Source of the DNA: Serratia sarumanii
GTDB lineage: Bacteria; Pseudomonadota; Gammaproteobacteria; Enterobacterales; Enterobacteriaceae
Assembly (NCBI RefSeq): GCF_029962605.1
Contig: NZ_CP124750.1
Span: forward strand, 4,340,001 to 4,404,000
Direction of reading: 5' to 3'
DNA: 64,000 bases
Made by a program: the position numbers and the translations under genes. The notes beneath the pieces are model-generated. The model had not been told where the DNA came from. It searched no databases and worked only from the letters and a program-made list of their open reading frames with translations. Positions 36,656-42,839 of the stretch are shown piece after piece. Position 1 is the stretch's first letter; each line of letters starts with the position of its first letter.

Positions 36656-38428
36656 ATGAATACGACACAAGCAACAACCATCATCAGCGATCCGCGACGC
36701 CAAGCTGCCTTGCTCTACTGGCAGGGCTTTTCTGTGCGCCAAATTGCGGAAACGCTGAACCTCAAGGGGCCGACCGTGCAGAGCTGGAAGCTGCGCGATA
36801 AATGGGACGACATCGCGCCCATTTCCCGCGTGGAGCAAAGCATGGAAGCACGGTTGATTCAGCTCATCATGAAAGACGTCAAGGAGGGGAAAGACTTCAA
36901 AGAAATCGACCTGTTAGGCCGCCAGATTGAACGGCTGGCGCGGGTCAATCGCTATTCGGCGACTGGCAACGAGGCGGACTTAAACCCGAACGTCGCCAAC
37001 CGCAACAAAGGCGAGCGCAAGCCCGCCGAGCGCAACGTGTTCAGCGAGGCCGCCGTGGAGAAACTGCAAAGTATCTTCACGGAAACCACCTTCGAGTATC
37101 AAATGGGGTGGTATCGCGCCGGGCTGCAACACCGTATCCGCAACATCCTGAAATCGCGCCAGATCGGCGCCACGTTCTTCTTTGCCCGCGAGGCGTTGCT
37201 CGATGCGCTGACCACCGGCCGCAATCAGATTTTCTTGTCGGCCAGTAAGGCGCAGGCGCATGTATTCCGCAATTACATCATTGATTTTGCGCGGCTGGTC
37301 GAGGTTGACCTGAAAGGCGATCCGATGGTGCTGCCGAACGGCGCCCGCCTGATGTTCCTCGGCACCAACGTGCGCACCGCGCAGAGCTACACCGGCAATC
37401 TGTATCTTGATGAGTATTTCTGGATCCCGAAGTTTCAGGAGCTGCGCAAAGTCGCCAGCGGGATGTCGCTGCACAAGCGGTGGCGCACCACCTACTTTTC
37501 CACTCCGTCGAGTCTGGCGCACTCCGCTTATCCGTTCTGGTCGGGGGAACTCTTTAACAAAGGCCGCCGCAGTAAAGCCGATCACGTTCAGCTCGACCTC
37601 AGCCACAGCCACCTGTCAAAAGGCGTGCTGTGCGGTGATGGGCAATGGCGCCAGATTGTCACGGTTGAGGATGCGCTGACCGGCGGCTGTAACCTGTTCG
37701 ACCTCGATCAGCTGTCGCTCGAATACAGCCCGGCAGAGTATCAGAATCTGCTGATGTGCGAATTTGTGGACGATACCGCGTCGGTATTCCCGTTCGCCGA
37801 GCTGCAAGGCTGCATGGTCGATGCGCTGGAAGAATGGGAAGACTTCAACCCTTACGCCGTGCGGCCATTCGGCTATCGCCCGGTGTGGATCGGCTACGAC
37901 CCATCGGAAGCCAACGGCGGCGACAGCGCCGGATGCGCGGTGATCGCGCCGCCAATAGTGGCCGGGGGCAAGTTCCGCGTGCTCGAGCGCCACCAGTGGC
38001 AGGGCATGAACTTTGCCGCGCAGGCCCAGAAGATTAAAGACCTGACCGAAAAATACTGCGTGGAATACATCGGCATCGATGCAACCACCGTCGGCCAAGG
38101 TGTTTTCCAGCTGGTGCGCGAGTTCTTCCCGGCCGCGCGAGAAATCAAATACACGCCGGAAATCAAAACCGCCATGGTGTTGAAGGCAAAAGACACCATC
38201 GGGCGCGGCTGTCTGGAATACGACACCAGCCACACCGACATCACCGCCGCCTTTATGGCGATCCGCAAAACCATGACCGCCAGCGGCGCGCGCTCCACCT
38301 ACACCGCCAGCCGCAGCGAAGAAGCCAGCCACGCAGATGTCGCGTGGGCAATCATGCACGCCCTCTTAAACGAACCGCTGACCGCAGGCAGCGGCCACAG
38401 CAGCCCGAACATTTTGGAGTTTTACTGA
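36656..38428 (+). CDS. P: terminase large (ATPase) subunit gpP
   Basis: The 590-residue protein equals P2 gpP in length. An N-terminal HTH (YWQGFSVRQIAETLNLKGPT) is followed by the ATPase domain (SRQIGATFFFAREALLDALTTGRNQIFLSAS with the Walker-type loop, and LYLDEYFWI as Walker B). A C-terminal nuclease-like domain follows (WIGYDPSEANGGDSAG, EYIGIDATTVGQGV). I place the start at 36656 (MNTTQATTIISDPRRQ), where alignment with P2 begins; the longer frame runs through the promoter. No Shine-Dalgarno is evident and the -10 ends seven bases before the ATG. Confidence 0.95.
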   Translation: MNTTQATTIISDPRRQAALLYWQGFSVRQIAETLNLKGPTVQSWKLRDKWDDIAPISRVEQSMEARLIQLIMKDVKEGKDFKEIDLLGRQIERLARVNRYSATGNEADLNPNVANRNKGERKPAERNVFSEAAVEKLQSIFTETTFEYQMGWYRAGLQHRIRNILKSRQIGATFFFAREALLDALTTGRNQIFLSASKAQAHVFRNYIIDFARLVEVDLKGDPMVLPNGARLMFLGTNVRTAQSYTGNLYLDEYFWIPKFQELRKVASGMSLHKRWRTTYFSTPSSLAHSAYPFWSGELFNKGRRSKADHVQLDLSHSHLSKGVLCGDGQWRQIVTVEDALTGGCNLFDLDQLSLEYSPAEYQNLLMCEFVDDTASVFPFAELQGCMVDALEEWEDFNPYAVRPFGYRPVWIGYDPSEANGGDSAGCAVIAPPIVAGGKFRVLERHQWQGMNFAAQAQKIKDLTEKYCVEYIGIDATTVGQGVFQLVREFFPAAREIKYTPEIKTAMVLKAKDTIGRGCLEYDTSHTDITAAFMAIRKTMTASGARSTYTASRSEEASHADVAWAIMHALLNEPLTAGSGHSSPNILEFY

Positions 38429-39462
38429 TGAGTAAGCGCAAAGGCCGCAAGGCATTTACCACCCCGACGCCAGCCCAGCCAGCAGAGCAGAAGCAGGATT
38501 TTGAGGCGTTCACCTTTGGCGAGCCGTCCGCTGTGCTGGATAAACGGGAAATTCTGGATTACATCGAATGCACGACAAATGGCAAGTGGTACGAACCGCC
38601 GATCAGCTTCGATGGGCTGGCGCGCAGCGTGCGCGCCGCCGTGCATCACAGCTCGCCGATGTACGTTAAGCGCAACATTTTAGCGTCAACGTTTATCCCG
38701 CACCGGCTGTTAAGTCAGCAGGAGTTTAGCCGCTATGCGCTGGATTATCTGGTGTTCGGCAACGCCTATTTAGAAGAGCGCCAAAACCGGCTCGGCGCGC
38801 CGCTGCAGCTGAAATCCTCCCCGGCCAAATACACGCGGCGCGGGGTGGAGCGCGGCGCTTACTGGTTTGTGCAGGACTGGAAAGAGGCGCATCGCTTCAA
38901 GACCGACAGCGTTTTCCACCTGATTGAGCCGGACATCAATCAGGAACTGTACGGCCTGCCGGAGTACCTCAGCGCGCTTAACTCCGCCTGGCTGAATGAG
39001 GCGGCGACGCTGTTCCGCCGTAAGTATTACCAGAACGGGGCGCACGCCGGTTACATCCTGTATGTGACCGACGCGTCGCAGAGTACCAGCGACGTTGACA
39101 GAATGCGCAAAGCCATGGCCGACACTAAGGGCTTGGGGAACTTCCGCAATCTGTTCATGTACGCCCCGAATGGCAAACCGGACGGCATTAAGATTTTGCC
39201 GCTGTCCGAGGTTGCCACCAAGGACGACTTTTTCAATATCAAGAACGCCAGCCGCGACGATCTGCTAAGCGCACACCGCGTACCGCCGCAGATGATGGGG
39301 ATTATCCCGAACAATACCGGCGGCTTCGGGGACGTTAAAAAAGCCGCTCAGGTGTTTGTACGCAACGAGCTAACACCGCTGCAAGAACGCATGAAGGAGG
39401 TGAACGACTGGATCGGGGAAGAGGTGATTAGATTCGCGCCGTATGAGTTGCCGACCGAATAA
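38428..39462 (+). CDS. Q: portal protein gpQ
   Basis: The 344-residue protein MSKRKGRKAFTTPTPAQPAE has exactly the P2 gpQ length. Portal features include VKRNILASTFIPHRLLSQQEFSRYALDYLVFGNAYLE and HRVPPQMMGIIPNNTGGFGDVKKAAQVFVRNELTPLQERM. It forms the dodecameric DNA entry vertex. Its ATG overlaps the P stop (TGATG), so the two are translationally coupled. A strong terminator follows. Confidence 0.96.
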   Translation: MSKRKGRKAFTTPTPAQPAEQKQDFEAFTFGEPSAVLDKREILDYIECTTNGKWYEPPISFDGLARSVRAAVHHSSPMYVKRNILASTFIPHRLLSQQEFSRYALDYLVFGNAYLEERQNRLGAPLQLKSSPAKYTRRGVERGAYWFVQDWKEAHRFKTDSVFHLIEPDINQELYGLPEYLSALNSAWLNEAATLFRRKYYQNGAHAGYILYVTDASQSTSDVDRMRKAMADTKGLGNFRNLFMYAPNGKPDGIKILPLSEVATKDDFFNIKNASRDDLLSAHRVPPQMMGIIPNNTGGFGDVKKAAQVFVRNELTPLQERMKEVNDWIGEEVIRFAPYELPTE

Positions 39463-39465
39463 GCA

Positions 39466-39495
39466 AAAAGCCGCCAATGATTGGCGGCTTTTTTG
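39466..39495. terminator. bidirectional terminator between Q and hicB
   Basis: AAGCCGCCAAT-catt-type hairpin: AAAAAGCCGCCAATGATTGG continues into CGGCTTTTTT, a perfect stem with A and T tracts on both sides. Confidence 0.9.
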
Positions 39496-39506
39496 TTGGC
39501 GCTGGA

Positions 39507-39851
39507 TCAGGAATGCTTTTCGATAACCAGATCAACACCTTCATTCAGCAGTTCATTAATCGACTGCCCGGTAGCCTGTGCGGCAATGGCTAACGCCTGA
39601 TGGCGTTCCGGCGACAGGCGGGTGGTTACTTTGCCGCTGTACGACTTGTAAGGCTCGATGCCGTCTTTATGGCACTCATCGAGAAAGACCGCGAGTGAGA
39701 TCGCGCCTTCTTTCTTCAGCTCGTCCACGCTGTAGGCGTAGAAGTCGGCGCCGCCATTCAGCCCGACAAACTCGCCCCGGAACATTTCAATTTCAGGGTC
39801 GAAGTTGATGACGGCCGTATGGCCGTCAATTTTCAGTGTGTTATTCATCAT
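39507..39851 (-). CDS. hicB: HicB family antitoxin
   Basis: The 114-residue protein has an N-terminal HicB-like domain (MNNTLKIDGHTAVINFDPEI, VGLNGGADFYAYSVDELKKEGAISLAVFLDEC). A C-terminal ribbon-helix-helix follows (GKVTTRLSPERHQALAIAAQATGQSINELLNEGVD). The first part binds HicA and the second binds the operon operator. Its start overlaps the hicA stop by four bases, so toxin is encoded first, as usual for HicAB. It is cargo between the portal gene and cos, in an accessory position of P2-like phages. M1 or M2 may start. Confidence 0.9.
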   Translation of the reverse strand: MMNNTLKIDGHTAVINFDPEIEMFRGEFVGLNGGADFYAYSVDELKKEGAISLAVFLDECHKDGIEPYKSYSGKVTTRLSPERHQALAIAAQATGQSINELLNEGVDLVIEKHS

Positions 39852-40102
39852 GGTTTTATTCCTAAGCTATCCAACCAGATCCGAATGGAGTTAACCGCCC
39901 CCTTGTCAGTGGTAGGTCTGGGGTGTGGCCGGTGAAAGACTCTTTTTTCACCTTTCAACAGCACCGCGATCCTAGAACCTTCCCTTTCGTGAATCTCCGC
40001 CCCTAATGCGGTAAAAAGCGCCTCAATATCAGACCACTTTATAGAACCGTTGACAGGCCGGGCAAACACATCTGACAGCGTTTTTTGGTGTCGTTTGTTC
40101 AT
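39848..40102 (-). CDS. hicA: HicA family mRNA interferase toxin
   Basis: The 84-residue protein MNKRHQKTLSDVFARPVNGS has the double-stranded RNA-binding-like HicA core IKWSDIEALFTALGAEIHEREGSRIAVLLKGEKRVFHRPH, with the active histidine in the HRPHP segment. HicA cleaves mRNA and inhibits translation until bound by HicB. The pair may stabilise the prophage or act in phage exclusion; the sequence does not decide. Its promoter overlaps a dyad that is probably the HicB operator. Confidence 0.88.
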   Translation of the reverse strand: MNKRHQKTLSDVFARPVNGSIKWSDIEALFTALGAEIHEREGSRIAVLLKGEKRVFHRPHPRPTTDKGAVNSIRIWLDSLGIKP

Positions 40103-40109
40103 GGGGTTT

Positions 40110-40137
40110 ATAGTATCACTTTATGACACTATTGCAA
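40110..40137 (-). promoter_or_regulatory. hicAB promoter and candidate operator
   Basis: On the minus strand TTGCAA (40132-40137), 16 bp, TACTAT (40110-40115). The spacer is an imperfect dyad, ATAGTGTCAT and GTGATACTAT, suitable for HicB autoregulation. Further GGTGTC words occur at 40083-40092 and 40143-40165. Confidence 0.65.
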
Positions 40138-40321
40138 GAATATTATGGTGTCGTTTTTTGGTGTCACTGATTGGCGATATTATGCAGTGCGCTGTAAGCG
40201 CCTGAGAGCGCCATCATGGCGCCACGACATCAAACCCCATTCTCATACAAGTATTGCGATAAATCGCCGTGACGGGACGCTGGCGGCTCTTTTGGGAGGG
40301 GTTCAACACGGCTTGCGCGCA

Positions 40322-40340
40322 ATGCTATCCCCGCCTCGCC
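40322..40340 (-). other. cos site (19-nt cohesive end)
   Basis: On the minus strand GGCGAGGCGGGGATAGCAT matches 17 of 19 bases of the P2/P4 cohesive end as I remember it (GGCGAGGCGGGGAAAGCAC). It is flanked by GCGCGC on both sides (40315-40320, 40342-40347). Position beyond Q, outside the genes, is as in P2. Cleavage here by gpP/gpM would make 19-base cohesive ends. Confidence 0.88.
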
Positions 40341-40584
40341 TGCGCGCTTTATGTGTCGCTTTTAATGCAGTTGCATGATCCGGCGCGATCCGCGCCAGTG
40401 CTGGCGCTGTGGGGGTAAAAATAACACCGGATCATCATGCGATTTCATGCACCTAATGCATGCATAGGTTATTTAGAATGAAACTGGCAACATTCCCTAA
40501 CAGCGCACAATCAAATCAGACAGTCCGCTCTGAGCGAAAAGCGGACATCTTTAGTGGGTTGATTTTGATGCTCTTACCTCTATT

Positions 40585-40609
40585 ATGTAGCCATTTTCTA
40601 TGGCTACAT
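40585..40609. terminator. possible terminator after the flavoredoxin gene
   Basis: ATGTAGCCAT (40585-40594) and ATGGCTACAT (40600-40609) form a perfect ten-bp stem with a five-base loop. T tracts on either side are weak, so termination is tentative. Confidence 0.45.
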
Positions 40610-40626
40610 TTATACAGAAGTAAGGG

Positions 40627-41199
40627 TTAGTCTTTTCCCGGACCATAATTAAATTTAGTACCTTTGCCAATAGCGTAAAACTGTCCACCAGCTACATAAT
40701 GGACAGTACGTAATTCATCAGGCGCATCATCAAAAATCCAGTGCCCATTTCTGAAAACGCGGTCATCACTCCATGCTCCGACAATTTCCCCCATGAACAA
40801 GTTGTGCTGCTTTTCATTTTCTTCATTGGGTATAACTTTACAGACTAGCCAGCCAGCGCAACCTTCAACTAAAGGCAGATCAAACTCATTCTGATAAAAC
40901 AGTGGAATTTTACTGTTTTTATCTGGTGTGTCAGAATAACTGTGGCCTCCAGCATATAAAACCATTTCCATCTGATTTACTACTGGGATCTGGACAACGT
41001 AATATCCACTTTTTTCGACAAGCCCGCGAGTAAATGCCTGTGGACCTATAAAAGCCATTACTTTGTTATTGCCTACTAATCCCACCCAAGCCGCTGCCAT
41101 GACATTTTCAATGCCATCATTTTTAGCCGATATCATCGTCGTTGGCCCGACCTGCAATAAACGATAGGCTTTGTTTAACTCTACTGGTTGAATTGACAT
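40627..41199 (-). CDS. flavin reductase family protein (flavoredoxin-like)
   Basis: The 190-residue protein MSIQPVELNKAYRLLQVGPT has the FMN-binding split-barrel layout of the flavin reductase/flavoredoxin group. It includes GIENVMAAAWVGLVGNNKVMAFIGPQAFTRGLVEKSGYYVVQIP near residues 30-75 and a C-terminal YVAGGQFYAIGKG strand. Such proteins bind FMN and transfer electrons from NAD(P)H to a partner that is not identified here. It is low in G+C compared with the surrounding phage DNA, has no structural role in P2 phages, and is divergent from a LysR gene, so it is cargo. Substrate and partner are unknown. Confidence 0.82.
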   Translation of the reverse strand: MSIQPVELNKAYRLLQVGPTTMISAKNDGIENVMAAAWVGLVGNNKVMAFIGPQAFTRGLVEKSGYYVVQIPVVNQMEMVLYAGGHSYSDTPDKNSKIPLFYQNEFDLPLVEGCAGWLVCKVIPNEENEKQHNLFMGEIVGAWSDDRVFRNGHWIFDDAPDELRTVHYVAGGQFYAIGKGTKFNYGPGKD

Positions 41200-41270
41200 A
41201 AATTACTCTTTTGAGTTCTGATAAAAAGTAAGACAGGTTACTTATTTGATTGTTCGATTATATGACTGGA

Positions 41271-41292
41271 ATAGTTGCAAATTAATTGCTAT
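41271..41292. promoter_or_regulatory. candidate LysR-type operator
   Basis: ATAG-N14-CTAT lies in the 128-bp A+T-rich gap between the divergent flavoredoxin and LysR genes, where a LysR regulator normally binds. The arms are only four bases, so this is a suggestion. Confidence 0.3.
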
Positions 41293-41327
41293 TATCAAAA
41301 TACATTATTGCAATTTTCACAACAATC

Positions 41328-42227
41328 ATGAACAAACTTGATGCTCTAAAGTTTTTTATCATTGCCTCTGAAACCCTGAACTTCCGCGAAGCAGCCATAA
41401 AGCTGTCAGTTTCACCATCAGTAGTAACCCGAACAGTCGCTGAGTTGGAGAAACAGCTTGGTGAACCTCTTTTCAAACGCAATACTCGTTCGATCTTTCT
41501 CACCAGTTTCGGTGAGTTATTTTTACCCCAAGCGAAGCGCCTGCTGGAAGATTCTGAAAAACTATTTCAGACAGCGAAAGATGATAATAAAATTAAGGGT
41601 ATTGTTCGTATCACATTACTTCGATTTCCAAATCATGAACAAATCTTGTATGAACTATTGACTGCACTACGTCCATATCCTGAGTTATTTATCGACTGGC
41701 GTTTAGACATGATGAAACTTGATACTATCGAGCATCGTATCGATATAGGTATACGTGTAGGGCGAGAACCTAATCCAAACTTTATAATTAAAAATATCGG
41801 GCAAGTTGAACATATTCTGGTTGCGTCCCCTGAACTCATTGCGCGCCTGGGAGCACCAACTGATTTAGAAGATCTTCGACAGCGTTATCCATTCAGTGGT
41901 TTAATTAATCCTGAGACGGGAAAATCATTTGAGTTTATGAGTGACGCAGTGAATACTTTTGTCCCTCGTCATATTGAGTTTTATACTACAGACCCATACG
42001 CCGAGATTCAGGCTGCATTGGCCGGGAAAACGGTTGTACAATCCAGCGATTTTATCTGTAGGGAGTACTTAGCAAGCGGCCAACTTGTTCTCCCACTGCC
42101 TGAACTGCGACAGGAGAAATGGCAATTTTATTTATATCGGCCTTACCAGCTGATTACTCCCAAAAGGGTGACTGTCGTTTTTTCGCTATTAGAAAAAATA
42201 TTACGCAAATATTTCGCATCAAAATAA
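41328..42227 (+). CDS. LysR-type transcriptional regulator
   Basis: The 299-residue protein starts MNKLDALKFFIIASETLNFR, with a winged HTH (EAAIKLSVSPSVVTRTVAELEKQLGEPLFKRNTRSIFLTSFGE, residues 15-60). A periplasmic-binding-protein-like effector domain follows (from about residue 90). The ATG at 41328 is used because the HTH then lies at the normal distance; 14 upstream residues are possible. It is divergent from the flavoredoxin gene and most likely controls it and itself in response to an unknown small molecule. It would alter the host only as cargo, since no phage function is known for such regulators. Confidence 0.9.
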   Translation: MNKLDALKFFIIASETLNFREAAIKLSVSPSVVTRTVAELEKQLGEPLFKRNTRSIFLTSFGELFLPQAKRLLEDSEKLFQTAKDDNKIKGIVRITLLRFPNHEQILYELLTALRPYPELFIDWRLDMMKLDTIEHRIDIGIRVGREPNPNFIIKNIGQVEHILVASPELIARLGAPTDLEDLRQRYPFSGLINPETGKSFEFMSDAVNTFVPRHIEFYTTDPYAEIQAALAGKTVVQSSDFICREYLASGQLVLPLPELRQEKWQFYLYRPYQLITPKRVTVVFSLLEKILRKYFASK

Positions 42228-42323
42228 TCTTCTCCTCAACGTCTGCTCTTGGCACAAAGCTGTCCTGTTAGGTTACACTCTGTGCTGTGACAATGTAAAA
42301 TCAAGTCTGAGAAAATACAATTT

Positions 42324-42554
42324 TTAACCCAGATAGAGGTATGTGTTGTGCTGATAACGCCCCTCGTCAATCAGCCGGAAAACGTGGCCGGACTGGTGCT
42401 TGATGTAGTAATTCGCCTCTTCAGGCGTTAGGTGTGTACCGAGCCGGTTTGCAGCTTGAATGAAATCAACGGTCTTTATGCGGCGGCCCTTGCCGTTCTC
42501 ATTGAAGTTAAGCGCATCCATAAACGCCCCGGCTAAGTTTAAATCTCGTCTCAT
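42324..42554 (-). CDS. small protein, second gene of SOS-controlled pair, unknown function
   Basis: I do not recognise this 76-residue protein (MRRDLNLAGAFMDALNFNEN, then KGRRIKTVDFIQAANRLGTH and LTPEEANYYIKHQSGHVFRL). It is soluble and predicted mostly helical, with a possible HTH-like stretch at TVDFIQAANRLGTHLTPEEANYYI. It is 14 bases downstream of the 65-residue gene on the same strand and so probably shares its LexA-controlled promoter. In phage 186 the genes at this place are tum and orf97. The 96 bases to its left show no gene. It could be an antirepressor or an accessory replication protein. Confidence 0.7.
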   Translation of the reverse strand: MRRDLNLAGAFMDALNFNENGKGRRIKTVDFIQAANRLGTHLTPEEANYYIKHQSGHVFRLIDEGRYQHNTYLYLG

Positions 42555-42568
42555 ACGTCACCTATGGA

Positions 42569-42766
42569 TTAAGAGATCGTGGCAAGCTGCCTGATCACTT
42601 CTGCTTTTTCAGGGGCAATGCTGGTTTTCATCTCCCCCGCCAGTTCTGAAATCCATATCAACGCAATCTCTTTATCTTTTGGTTGGCTCTCATAACAAAC
42701 CCCCAGACGGGCGATGAGTTCAATACGTTCTAAAAAAACAATTTCTTCCGCTGCTGGTAAATGCAC
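42569..42766 (-). CDS. small SOS-controlled protein, candidate induction (antirepressor) factor
   Basis: I use the GTG at 42766 because GGAGGAA lies at ideal spacing upstream, while the ATGs further up fall inside the LexA box. The 65-residue product VHLPAAEEIVFLERIELIAR, then LGVCYESQPKDKEIALIWIS, is acidic and helical and resembles no family I know; it does not read as DinI or 186 Tum. It lies just after gene A and directly behind a near-consensus LexA box, the position of 186 tum. Since the CI repressor lacks self-cleavage residues, this gene or its neighbour is the best candidate for the SOS-triggered antirepressor. Confidence 0.72.
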   Translation of the reverse strand: MHLPAAEEIVFLERIELIARLGVCYESQPKDKEIALIWISELAGEMKTSIAPEKAEVIRQLATIS

Positions 42767-42787
42767 CCTGTTCCTCCGATGCTTAAT

Positions 42788-42807
42788 TACTGTATGCATA
42801 TACAGTA
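42788..42807. promoter_or_regulatory. LexA (SOS) box
   Basis: TACTGTATGCATATACAGTA matches 18 of 20 positions of the consensus TACTGTATATATATACAGTA, including both CTGT and ACAG arms. It overlaps the likely promoter of the two small genes to its left and ends 21 bases before the GTG start. Confidence 0.92.
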
Positions 42808-42832
42808 TTACCCATAAATTTTGCATCCGCAA
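42805..42832 (-). promoter_or_regulatory. likely LexA-repressed promoter (p95-like)
   Basis: On the minus strand TTGCGG (42827-42832), 16 bp, TAATAC (42805-42810). The LexA box covers the -10 and start point. Bases are moderate matches. Confidence 0.5.
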
Positions 42833-42839
42833 CTAATTA

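Larger units (their letters stand above)
40138..40626. other. non-coding region holding cos and inverted repeats
   Basis: About 490 bases between hicA and the flavoredoxin gene contain no convincing reading frame. They hold the cos site (40322-40340), several GGCGC/GCGCC-type dyads near 40200-40220 and 40390-40410 that may be terminase binding sites, a perfect inverted repeat GTCCGCT/AGCGGAC (40523-40546) and a terminator-like hairpin (40585-40609). Confidence 0.75.

Noticed and set aside
40523..42264. Insertion sequence ends around the LysR/flavoredoxin pair
   Set aside because: No transposase, no target duplication and the repeats are imperfect and direct; kept only as a possible transfer scar.
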